A stretch of 64,000 bases of DNA. Origin: Sanderia malayensis. Its lineage: Eukaryota > Cnidaria > Scyphozoa > Semaeostomeae > Pelagiidae. Of the stretch, positions 1 through 11,000 are shown piece after piece; position 1 is the first letter of the stretch, and each line of letters starts with the position of its first letter. A program made the position numbers and the translations under genes. The stretch spans positions 868,001 to 932,000 of the forward strand of contig RQOL01000616.1 of the NCBI GenBank assembly GCA_013076295.1, in the 5' to 3' direction. A model generated the notes under the pieces. The model was not told the DNA's origin and made no database searches. It worked only from the letters and a program-made list of their open reading frames with translations.

Positions 1-3000
1 AAACCTGCATCTACGGTAGAATTTGTAGATTGAGAAACACCCATTGTCAGCATGTTCTCTAATGCAGATGTGGCTTGTAAGTTGATCATTTCTGAGCTAG
101 TTTCAAGTATACTTTCATCTTCAACAGTGGCTTCTGTGGCTGGAATTGTCACATCTCTATACTGACTGAATCCTGATGAAATTTTGAATGCAGAGGTCAT
201 TTGAAAAGATTCAAAATCAAGTGCGCTATCTGTAGTAGCTCCCTCCTTCCTGATTTCATAAGTGCTTGGTTGAATATCTAATTCTTCAGTGGTAGTTGGG
301 ACAGTGTGCATCAAAAATTGCAGCGAGACAGGTGTCTTCTTCAATTCTCTTGCAATTGTAGTGGTACTAATATCTAATTCATCTTCCATTGTCGTTTTTA
401 GTGGATTCTCGATAGATTCAGATACCATCGGAATAATATATGCGGTGCTCATACTCAGTTGGTCTGAGTCACTAAAGATTTCACTTTTAGCAGATGTAGA
501 TCCTTTCGTTATTTCTGTATTCGGAGTGTGCTCGCCTCCTTCTTTCTCTGTAGCTCTGAAATCTTCACTTCTTTCGGAAACCACACTTTGTTCACCTGGA
601 AAAGCACTTGGCTGAACAGCAAGATGTGTGCCTTCCGACGGTTCAATTAGACTTGGTGAACTGATATCAGCCAATCGTGTCCATTGCGTTTTCGGTTTAA
701 CCATTGACTTATCAATCGACTGTGTGCTTGATAAATGCTCTGAGGACACAATGATTGAAGCTGTCGCCAACACAGGTACTTCTGAAGGCTGAGTAGAGCT
801 CCAAGGAAAAATGTCTATTGCACTGGCTTTTAAACGGATATTCGAATCCGGATAAATTGTACTTTTGAGTTCATACATATGCGTTTTAGAAGGCTTGATA
901 CTGCTATTAATGGCAGAGGTTTTTGTTGAGCTTGAATCTAACTTCAAATGCAAATCAATTGTTGATGACGATGTGCCAGCCTCTGTAACAAACTGGTTAT
1001 TACCAACCTCGGATTCAAAAGATTTCATCTTGCTCAGATCATAATAAGACTCAAAGTCAGGTTGTGCAATGGTCGATGAGACGGAATCAGACGATATTAA
1101 ACGATGAGACTGGACAGATGAGTTTATCATGCTTGGAAATGGGATTTTTGTTGTGACGTGTGAACTGTCTTCTAAATCGGGCATTGATGTTTCTGTTAGG
1201 AAATCCTGCGAGACTACCTTGGCCTTGCTTGGCATTTGCACACTTGGCGAAGGAGATGAAGTGTTGTATGTGGGAGTAAGAGAAACACTTTTCGATTTTG
1301 CAAGACTTTCTGTAGTTTTGTCTTTTATTCCAACTCTCGTATCTCTTTGACTTGTAACTTGCACCGTTTTCTGTGCAATCTCAGTTCTACTCGATTCAAT
1401 TGTGTGTAAATATTTAGAATCCGAAGGAATGGAAAGATCTGTTCTTAATCGCTTTACAGAAAGATATTCTGATGATCTTCCTTGAGAATCAGATTTTGCA
1501 CTTTTCGTACTCAAGAGCTTGGACTTCAAGGCAACTATGGCGGATGATTTATCTAAGATGGAGCTACCATGGATTTCTGATGCAAAATAACGCGAATCCT
1601 TGATCTTTTCATAAACAAATGTGCTGGTAGGAAATGCAGTTGATTTAGTCATAGCTTTCTCATTCAGACTTCTACTCAAGGATGAAAACCTACTGGCCGT
1701 ACTGGTCTGGCCAATTATTGTGGTTTTCAATTCTTTCAAAGATGAAGAAGTCAATGCCAAATACTGAGAAGTGGTTATGCTACTGGTAGTAGTGAACTTG
1801 GAGGAGCTCTTCATTACTTTACGTTCGTCTGTTTTGCTGCTTGAAGCTAAGCTTGCATGGCTGAATGCAGTTGTTCCAATATGACTGAAATGAGGCTTTT
1901 TGCTTGATGACTTAGGATCCTTGGGTCGCTTTTTGTGTTTAGTGCCATCGCATTTGGTCTCTGCAAGTCAATGAGTTTCGAAATTACAAATACTATCACA
2001 TGGCTGGAACTACCCCTAGAGAAGAATGAAGTTATGAAGAAGATGCCAAGGCAAGCAAGTACCGTAAATGCTCGAATAAGCCCCGGGATTATTTGCAAAA
2101 ACGAAGTTTTAGTCTGATTATTTTTCAATATTAAGAAAAATAAAAGCTATACGATGCAGTCAATTAATCAAGTTATTGGTTTAAACTTGTTTGCAATACA
2201 TTCACTAAACAACTCCAATGTCTGGAAACTTGGGCTCAATATCCTTGCAAATGATTATCAGGATGGGGGCTTATTCGAGAGGAGGGCATATTCGAAGGTG
2301 GGGGCTTATTCGAGGATTTACGGTATGTGGGTTGTTGAGATGCGAAAACATATCCATCTTACCTCCAATTTCATAAACAGCCTTGAAACCACTTTTATTG
2401 AGAACATTATCAGTTGTGAAGCGAATCAGGACCTTCTTGGAGTCAACGCAAAAGTCCTTTGGAGGCTGGTTGGAACAAAATATTTCCCCGAAGGGTCCCC
2501 AATTTGATTCTCGATAAACAGCAATCTGTACGAAGTCAAAGCAATCTGAAAAACGATGCATGGGTTGAATACCAAGGCAAAGCATGATAAATATTTCTAA
2601 TCATTCTGGTTAAAGTTGTTGACTTACTTTCATATAGCACATCTTCCAAAAGAAAGTCTTTGAACGAGATGCGAACTGTCTGATCTTCTGCAACTCTTAC
2701 AACGTAATCACATTGAATATTATGAGGATAAACTTGAGGATATGCCAGTGATGTTATCTGACCCTTGCTAGAGCTGAACTCCTGAAAGCACCCTTAAAGA
2801 AACGATAGAGAGGAAAGCATAGAATAATTTTTATCTATAGATGCGTGTTGTCTGTACTGATCTCACAATGCTCAATGTACAGGAGTAGCTACAGAGCGTT
2901 AGTGGAGCAGAACAAGAATAGTCTAGTTCTCTGTAACTCGGAGTTTCATGCTTATGCAATCATCAGACAGACTATCATTGTTGGTAGTCTGTCTGATGAT

Positions 3001-4276
3001 GAATTTTTATAATTCTTTTGTTCTTCAATCTCATTTTTAATTATGAAGAGGAGATTTCATTATGGATGATATTAACCCAAGTCAAGTCTGAATCAAATGA
3101 GTACACGTTTTTTTTATAAGAAAGTAGGGCCCGGCTCGTAAAAAGTTAAGAAGGTTCAGTAATGGGTTTGTAAAACATAAGAAAGTTGAACAATTTAAAT
3201 TCTCGTTCAAACTCTTGCATTTGGTTTATTGAGCTTCTTCAATACGGCAGTTCAGTTCATGGTAAGAAAGCATTGCTCCTCTCGCGGATGCACAGTAACA
3301 CAAAACTGGTCAAATTATTCTAAGGAAATCTTAAGAAAGTTTTAGTACTGAAATTCGGAAATAACTAAGAAGGTTTGAGAGCTGGGCTGAAGAATTGCTT
3401 TCTTATAAAAAACGTGTATTTCGAAAAATAGAAATAGGAATAAATGAGGCGTACTTTTCACGGCTTTGTAATTAATCTTGAATCCTCTTTTCGCCCCGTC
3501 GTTGTCAGATAAAAATACAGCCGTAATCGTGTTCCCAGAAGAAAAAATTGTTTCACGTGAGACCAGACCACAGTATGTACGCAGCAATGGGGCAAAAGTA
3601 TCTCTGCCATCGAAGATGCTCAATTTGTCAAAATTACACAGCTTTGATGTCTCCAATAAAAAGTCTTCCACATCAAGTGAAATTTGCTTGTCCTTTGTGG
3701 TCTCGATCGTGTATGTACAATTCAGGTTAGTGGAATATGGATCGGGGTAGTTTGGACTTGCGAAAAAGCCTCCGTCATCGCGATAGATATATCTGCATTG
3801 TTTTTCTGAAAGTGAAAAAGAATTATCTTCATGCATAACCGAACGCAGTTATCAGATACCGTGTAAATGGCGTAAGCGTTTATAGCCAAATTTGACATTT
3901 GAAAATATTTGAAATTTGAAAATACTTTGTAGTTATTGAGTTATTAATAGTCAAATTAGGTGTCTTTGACAACTTTTTATGCGAAAATAAAACTTGTGCT
4001 CACTTCATAGCGATTAAAGTAGCTTGATTATGAGATACTAAAACAAAAATTCGATGTCAAATTTGGGTGCGTAAGCCATAAAGGATATACACCATATGTT
4101 TGTCTGCTGGTCAAACCATGTTTGATCGCAGAGTTTTCATGAAACAAAACATGGAAAGTCTTACCATTTATTTCATTTTTTCGTTCTTGATTTGATGCTT
4201 TGTATTGCTTGCAAAATTGCAGAAGAAAGAATGCATACAGCACGCTTAATGTCCTCCTAGAAGTAAGCTTCAACAT
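1..4276 (-). CDS. CUB-domain single-pass membrane protein with long Ser/Thr-rich tail (partial, 3' end off window)
   Basis: Six exons join in phase: 4165-4276, 3455-3805, 2628-2792, 2363-2545, 2014-2070 and 1-1960 (open to the left edge). The ATG at 4276 starts a signal peptide (MLKLTSRRTLSVLYAFFLLQ). CUB1 (about residues 40-153) shows the CUB pattern of four cysteines with CNFDKLSIFDG. CUB2 is split over two exons and has CFDFVQIAVY and a GFKAVY end. A hydrophobic stretch (FTVLACLGIFFITSFF) is followed by the basic stop-transfer KHKKRPK, which suggests type I topology. Beyond it, more than 650 residues rich in Ser, Thr and Lys are open without a stop. CUB domains bind proteins or sugars outside the cell; the role of the tail is unknown. 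The weakest join is the membrane exon, whose acceptor lies in a transposon end and whose next intron is only 53 bp. It is possible, but less likely, that the CUB part and the Ser/Thr part are two genes. Confidence 0.72.
2062..2323. mobile_element. 262-bp MITE with TA target duplication
   Basis: The ends are inverted: CCGTAAATGCTCGAATAAGC on the left, and the right end reads the same on the other strand apart from one mismatch. Both ends are flanked by TA. The element lies in the intron between the CUB2 exon and the membrane exon; its left end supplies the AG used as the acceptor of the membrane exon in my model. The right half recurs at 50381-50521. Confidence 0.75.
2959..3000. repeat. perfect 15-bp hairpin
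   Basis: ATCATCAGACAGACT at 2959-2973 is followed by a 12-base loop and its exact complement at 2986-3000. It lies in an intron of the CUB gene. It may be a worn transposon end or an RNA hairpin; no further signal is seen. Confidence 0.7.
3104..3416. mobile_element. 313-bp MITE, TAAGAAA-rich family
   Basis: The inverted ends read CACGTTTTTTTTATAAGAAAG against its near complement, with TA on both sides. Inside, TAAGAAAGTT-like words recur. A related sequence with similar words and a similar TTTTATAAGAAA end sits nested at about 56010-56290. It lies in the intron between the CUB1 and CUB2 exons. Confidence 0.6.
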
Positions 4277-5904
4277 TTTAATTTCAAAGACACATAAAGA
4301 ATTCAAAGTTAGTTTGAGTGAAAACCGGTCCCCCCATGTACCTTATTTAATAGATAATTAAAAGTGTTGTTATCTCAGCAAGCCCAGTGTACGCAGCTCA
4401 CACCATAAGCAAAGACAGGAAAGGCCTTAGCCAGGATTTATTATCAATATCGTTGCTCAAACTGTTTTTACTTGTTGCTTTGCACAATTGGAGTGTTTGG
4501 GGTATGATCAGCAAATATACCTTCCGATGATGTAATGGTTGACATCCGCTATTTCGAGCATTTAGGCCTGGCACACACCACCTGAGCATTGTATTGGACA
4601 AAATATCATTCGTGTCAGCCAGCGTGCCCAGCATATAAAGCACAAGCGTATGGTGAACATTTTCGAGCTTTCGTGTCTCGTGACGCCTAAATAATTCAAC
4701 ATGTTGAATTATTTTCATCACGAGTGACGTGTGCGGGCTGAAGCTGAAGGAGAAAGCTCGCTGAAACTCTGGAAAGCTTTATTTCGTTAATCAGGAATTT
4801 TTAAAGTCAGACGATCTGACATTGTATGCAGGATGCGCTGGCCATCATCAGAAGTTTTGCCTCTTAAAATAAAATCATTTAGTAATTAACTGTTGACTCG
4901 GCTCTTTTTGTACAATCTGGTTCGATTTTTTCTAAAACTTTTTTAGCTCTGTTCGGTTGATAGATGCAGAAATACATGATGTGTAGACTTTTCCTGTTTT
5001 TCCCTATATTTTATCATTTTCTCCTAGAATTCCTACGAACAATTTGACACAAATATTGGCTGGAAACAACTGAAGGAGAGTAGAGTGTAAGGTAGGGTGG
5101 CTCTTTATTTTATTTTTGTTGTGGTGACAATCTATAAAGTTCTGGGCTAAAGTATCCTGGCCTCAAATAACATAACCTGGGTCTAGTTAAAACATATATG
5201 GCAGTGGCCAAAGACTTGGCACAGGAATTTCGTATTAGGATTCCATAACAGCAAAACACTAATAAGGCCCCGTTTACATGGTAGCGAACAAGTTTTTAGT
5301 TTTTCCAGCTTTTGTATGATTAGAGGGTGCGGCACATTCGGGATTTTTATTACGCAAGACCTGGCTTTGACAAATTTTACGACTTGTCCAATCCTACTCC
5401 CGCAGAAAGAGATTTTTCACACTGCTATATAATACAACAGTCTCGTACTCGTAAAAATATAATCTTCTACCACTATTAAATCTTTATTAAATATCTAATA
5501 ACGATATGCAAAAATACGGATATTATGGCAAGTAAAAATTCCACGGAAGCAAAAATATTTGTCAATTAACCTATTTAGTAGAAATGTAAAGCTTAAGCGT
5601 TTATAGAAAATACGGAAAAAGACACACAATAAAACAGATATCAACTCTATATTGGAGAGGAAAAAGAATATGATTATGATTAAAATACATCTCAGCCTTT
5701 CAGAAAACATCTAAAAATCATTTTACAAAACAGTTTGATATAATATCTCTTTAACAACCTACAACCTACTACGCCTATTTGACAAATGTATTTTATACTA
5801 CCTGGTATAAAGTACAATTCTTAGAAAAGAACAAATGACTAAAAATAGTATCTAATTGCAGTAACTCTGAAACTGCAAGAATGTGACCAAAGGGATTAAA
5901 AAAT
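4277..5904. other. intergenic region between the CUB gene and the FAT4-like gene
   Basis: No supportable gene. It should hold the promoter of the CUB gene and the 3' UTR of the FAT4-like gene. A minus-strand AATAAA (TTTATT at 5483-5488) lies about 420 bases after the FAT4 stop and is a candidate polyadenylation signal. A 24-bp perfect palindrome lies at 4690-4713. A minus-strand open stretch at 4398-4721 overlaps that palindrome and resembles nothing I know. Confidence 0.5.
4677..4724. repeat. palindrome with imperfect outer arms
   Basis: The core at 4690-4713 is a perfect 24-bp palindrome (half-site AATAATTCAACA). The CTCGTGA and TCACGAG outer arms extend it to 48 bp with a few mismatches. 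It is about 400 bases upstream of the CUB gene start. It could be a small inverted-repeat element or a dimeric factor site. Confidence 0.6.
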
Positions 5905-8037
5905 CTAAACGTATTCTTCTTCACGTGTTTGTGCAAGAGCAACAGGAGATCTTCGGTGTAAATCTTGAGCTGAACCATGAACTGAAGCACCGCGATCAGG
6001 TTCTGCTTGCAGTCTCATGCTTCTTTTCACAGCCTCATTTCCATGTCCTGCATAGGTTGAGCTTACAGTAAGCGGTGTGTCATTGAATGACGCCAGCGCA
6101 CGGTAGACATCGGCAAGATTTTCGTACTTCATGCCCCAGTTTAGCAGCTCATCCCAGTTTATTGGTGGAATGAAGGTTGTACTGGCTCTCGATGTGTGCC
6201 CCTGGGCAATACTGCCTATATCTGTTAAGCTGGTCATCGAGCTGCATATTGAATGAATATGTGGTCGAAAACTACTCTCTATGTCACTATCGCATATATC
6301 GGGAGAGAGTTTGGAAAACATCAAATGCTTTCGTTTTAACTTATTGGATGAGATTCGTTCATCGCCGTATTCATATTCACTACCAGTGAATGATCCATCA
6401 GATTCCGACGAGGAGTCTTGTTCAATGACGTCACTGAGTCGGTCCAAATCGCTGATTCTTGTGTTTCGTTCGCTTAAATTTGAGCCATGATCGTATAAAT
6501 CATGGTGTGGCGGATAGTGGTGAAATCTCTCAATGTTCTCACGGCGGTAATCTCGCAGGCTTTTATTATCATTCTGCCAGCTCATCTCGCTGAATCCAAT
6601 GCTTGCGACTTCAAGATCATAAAGCTCCAATTGTGATGATGCATTTTCAATGCCGAATTCTGGTAGACTTCCCTGTCCTCGCTCACTATCCATGTCACTG
6701 CCGGTAGACTCGAAACCACTTTCAAACGGTGGAGTTGCAGTACCTTGGAGTTGCTGCTGAATCTTGGGCAAGCTTGAAAATTTCTTCAATGAGTGATCAA
6801 GACTAGTTTGATCGCGTTGACTTGATTCCGTTGGAAATCCACGCAAATCTTGCAAAATCCTCTCATTTCTTTGCATTTCCAGATGGACATCTCGATTCAG
6901 TCTCGAATCACTGTGCGAAGCGTGTCGATCCCTCACGATTAAACCTAATGGCAATGAGTGATTTGAACCTGTCTGATGGCGTGCCTCTCTATGAGGATAA
7001 GGCTGATTGGAGAGAGGCTGCGATTTACTCAGAAACTCTGAATTTCTTTTCGATATCAAATCAGAGCCATAAGAATGCATATATCCCTCGTTATCGTATT
7101 CACTTGCGTCGGCAGCATAATGGAATGTTTCTGCTTTTCTGCCATCCAAACTTTGCTCAGATTCATAGCCTTGATTGTCATAGTCCGTTTTTTCCTTTAA
7201 CTCCACAGCGTTCGTGCTATCTGTAAAATCCCCCGAAAAGTGTCTCGCTAGCTTCTTCTTCTTTCGTCGTTTTGCACAAAAGATGAACACACAAACTAGC
7301 AGCACGACCAAAATTGAAAAGACAACAATTAAAACAATACCAACAGTTCCAAGTCCTGTATTCGGCTTTGATACTAACATGCAACGGAATGTCGTAACGA
7401 CATCTGCGATACAGATCTCATTTGATTTACAAGGCGATGTAAGGCAGATTAATGGCGTTTCGCAGTTTGTTCCAGTGAAATTTCCACGGCAATTGCATTT
7501 GTAAGACGTTGTCGCAATTGGTATGCATACTCCGTTATTCTTGCACGGCGCAGTAGCGCATTTGCCAGGATGCACACACGAATAGTTCTCCCAGGTGTCA
7601 ATACAGTAAGACAGGTCCGGATGCTTGCAGGGACTAGAAGCGCAAACATCTCTACCTGGACAACTACTTGATACCGATCCTACTTGTGTGATGTTGAATT
7701 TGTCAGATTTCTGTATAGACAAACTATCTCCGTTAAGAGATATGTTGTCCAGACATCCTTGAAATGTTGGCATCTGAAAGCCACTGACATCAATTGGCTT
7801 TTCGTAACCAGCTATTGACAGTATATCTGTATATCTCGAATAAAACTGATGCGGTGTTACGGAGAGAGAATTGTGAGTTGACTGAACACCATCGACACCA
7901 AGGGTCACTAAATTTGGGTCTACCGTCAGTGAAACATTATGCCACATACCATCATTAACCAATGGCTTTCCTATTGATAACGATCCAGAACCTTTGCCAA
8001 CTATGTCAAATCTGTAGTTCACCTCACCGTCCTTTAT
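5905..8037 (-). CDS. FAT4-like: FAT4-like exon 5: LamG2, EGFs, membrane helix, cytoplasmic tail
   Basis: The exon completes LamG2 (DGMWHNVSLTVD, FQGCLDNISLNG) and has one full EGF (CATAPCKNNGVCIP) between two shortened ones. A 23-residue helix (VGIVLIVVFSILVVLLVCVF) and the stop-transfer KRRKKKK follow. The tail is Ser- and acid-rich. Near its end, INWDELLNWGMKYENLADVY resembles the W-LL-W motif shared by Fat and Dachsous tails. The protein ends EEYV, which fits a class III PDZ ligand (acidic residue at -2). The last two points are inference from motif shape. Confidence 0.9.
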   Translation of the reverse strand: MKDGEVNYRFDIVGKGSGSLSIGKPLVNDGMWHNVSLTVDPNLVTLGVDGVQSTHNSLSVTPHQFYSRYTDILSIAGYEKPIDVSGFQMPTFQGCLDNISLNGDSLSIQKSDKFNITQVGSVSSSCPGRDVCASSPCKHPDLSYCIDTWENYSCVHPGKCATAPCKNNGVCIPIATTSYKCNCRGNFTGTNCETPLICLTSPCKSNEICIADVVTTFRCMLVSKPNTGLGTVGIVLIVVFSILVVLLVCVFIFCAKRRKKKKLARHFSGDFTDSTNAVELKEKTDYDNQGYESEQSLDGRKAETFHYAADASEYDNEGYMHSYGSDLISKRNSEFLSKSQPLSNQPYPHREARHQTGSNHSLPLGLIVRDRHASHSDSRLNRDVHLEMQRNERILQDLRGFPTESSQRDQTSLDHSLKKFSSLPKIQQQLQGTATPPFESGFESTGSDMDSERGQGSLPEFGIENASSQLELYDLEVASIGFSEMSWQNDNKSLRDYRRENIERFHHYPPHHDLYDHGSNLSERNTRISDLDRLSDVIEQDSSSESDGSFTGSEYEYGDERISSNKLKRKHLMFSKLSPDICDSDIESSFRPHIHSICSSMTSLTDIGSIAQGHTSRASTTFIPPINWDELLNWGMKYENLADVYRALASFNDTPLTVSSTYAGHGNEAVKRSMRLQAEPDRGASVHGSAQDLHRRSPVALAQTREEEYV

Positions 8038-11000
8038 CTAAAAGAGAATTCACATGGCACTTGAATTCATTGTGTTACAATGTAAAAAGATAATGTTTGG
8101 ATGACGCACGCATAAATAAAGATATAGTGACTTACAAACACGAAAAAGACTAAATAATCGGAAGTCCGATGATAAATAAAGGTTTTAGCGACAATAAACT
8201 TACATAAAGCAGAGTGTAATTTCCTTCAACATCTTTGGCATACATGATGATACCATTAGAAGAACGAGTTCGTATTCTAATACTGAATGAACTGGAAGCA
8301 GGGAGTTTTTGAACAGCGTTTCGTCGCCTGCGTCGAGCTGAAAGAATTTCTGCTAACTGCAATTTTCGTCTGTAGCTTTCTTTAAGTTGCAGCATGACAA
8401 ATGAAGACCCACCAAAGGTGATTGGCTTGGCAGCTGAATAGCAGAAAACAGGCATCATTAACTTGTTGATATATATCCTTATACCTTTAACTTATCTAGT
8501 TAGTTTGATAAGAGTTACTGTTATAATGCAATCTATATCTCCTGTCACTCATCAGGAGATATACTTCTCAAGTATATCTCCTGAATAGTGGGAAACCATG
8601 AAACAGGCTTGTAGAGATACAGAGTTTAGTCTCTTGACTCCTTTCTCCTTCGTATATGTCTAGCTCTACTTGAATGTACTGAGCACTCTTACGGGAAACC
8701 GAAGCACAGGCTTCGTGATGCAATCTCTACAATGGTCGACACTCAAATTTATCAAACCACAGATATGAATATCGCAAAAGTTGCAAGGAAATGACCCGGC
8801 AAAAGCAAGTCATATATTTCTTGAAACATTTCACAAAGTAAATTAACACGTGCAAAATTACTCGTACCTTCACTACAGGTGCTTCCACTGAAGCCAAAAT
8901 TGCACTGGCATAGCGAATCTCCCCAGTCATTTATGCATTTGCCATTCTTGCATGGGTTAGTAGTACAGCCAGGCGATTTTGTGCACCCTTTAGAAATACC
9001 AACTGCTTTCATTGACGTAGTGTCATCTACCACAAGATTATAAACAAGGAAATTTCTCATGCAACCAACGAAGTCTTCGGTATGAGCTTGTTGCGGCCTA
9101 TTCAAAATAGGTTTGATGGATTCGACCCCTCCAATATACAACGGTGTTCCGCCAAGGTCAGGAGTTCTGCAATATGCAAAAAATTATAACAATGATGTAG
9201 CGATGATATAGCAAGATCTGTCAATATCTTTATGAACTCAGTCAAAATTTATAACAATTTGTAACAAACTTACTTGGCCGCTTCATTTAGGACAAGATAA
9301 TTTTCGACTTTATCCAATGATAAGGTTAATTTCTGAAAGAAAAATAGCAAAATATATGTAATTACTGGATAAATAAAACACGGCGATATAAACTCGATTC
9401 ACTAGGACCGAATAAGCCTCTATCGACGCTGAAGAAAATTGTTCCAATATCGTCCAAGTGTTTCCAAGGACGATATTAGAGGCATTTGAAAAAGATCAAA
9501 AGGAAACGATAATTAAAATTAAATGGGCTACTCACAACTCCAGAAAGGTAGGCAGTAGCCTTGTGCCAATTTCCATCGGAAGCTTTCACTGAACCAATAG
9601 TTTTTCTTACCAATGTTGTTCCAAAACTGAACGAAATTCTCAAATATTGGTTGATAATTTCCAGTGCAACGAAAGGAGAGTTCGTACGAGAAAGAGTCTT
9701 GTGGTATCCATACAATAATAAACTGTTCGTCTGATAAGTAGCAAAATCAAAGGTTACATTGAGTGCTCTGTTCGGATTATACGCAGTGGCAAGGTAGGAG
9801 AGAGGGGCGAAAGTCATGGGATGAATTTCACAAACACGCCCTTTATAACCATATTTACAGCTGCAGGCAAAAGAATTTCCAACAAGGGAGCATACTCCAT
9901 CGCTGAGACAAGGATTAGGCTTGCATGGATCAAATGAATTTTCACAATCCTTTCCTGTATACATCACTGGGCAGTTGCACCTGTAGTCACCAACCAAATT
10001 TACACAAACACCATTGTTTCTACAAGGTGATTTGTTGCATTCATTAACATCAGTTTCACAGTACTGCCCGGTGAATTTCTCAGAGCAAACACAAGTTCGA
10101 TTAGAGCTGGAGTGCTTGCAAATACCATTGTTCAGGCAAGGGTTTGGTAGGCAGTTTGAAATTGCATATTCGCAGCGACTACCGTGATATCCAGGCTTGC
10201 AACGACAGGAGAAGGTAGACTTGAAACCAATTGAATGAAAGATTACTGTAACGGAGCTATGAATAACACGCGAGCCATCCAATTTTAGAACTTTCTTGCA
10301 ATGGGCATTATTTAAACAAGGGTTTACTGGAGAGCACGCATTGTGAGGGACTTCTGAAGAAGTTGACTTTGTTATTTGAGCAATGTTTTGAATATTGTCT
10401 TTAACGATTTGCTCCAGTTGATCAAAAGACGAGGCAAAGCTTGATGACGTATTTTGCATCACTAATAGCATATCGAGGCTGTTCTTGTTTCGCTTGTCGT
10501 AACCAATAATACGAACTCTATATCTTGCAGGCGATACACCAACCAAGAAATTGGACAGCAAGTCCAAAGAACGGTTCGTAAATACCGATAGAGAATCTTC
10601 GATTCCATTCAAACGGAAAATGAATATATTATCCACGGTAACATTTCTAACACTGACAAAGTCGATAACCGCATTGTTACTTGTTACTTTGATATCTTTG
10701 GTAAATGCAAGATAATTCAGGGATAAAAATCCAACGTTTCGATGTGCAGCAGCATGGAGGTTACAAGAAGATAATTCAAATGTAAATAAACTTGTTGATT
10801 GATTCAGCATACAAGTGTAAGCATCAGTAGGGTCTGGGTCGATGGGAGAAACGTTGCCAAGGAGACCTCCTGGTAAATATTCTTTCAAACTATTAACAAT
10901 AATCCGTACAGATCTCGGCCGAGGGAGCGTGTCACTTACATCAAGTACTGTGATGATACAGAAACCACGTGATGTTAAAGGTGGTGTTCCGCTGTCTGTA

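Noticed and set aside
289..1350. Plus-strand open frames in the first 1.4 kb
   Set aside because: They are shadows of the long minus-strand Ser/Thr-rich exon, which is open across the whole of 1-1960.
4398..4721. Minus-strand frame of about 107 codons upstream of the CUB gene
   Set aside because: It contains the 24-bp palindrome, shows no domain and has no splice partner in phase.
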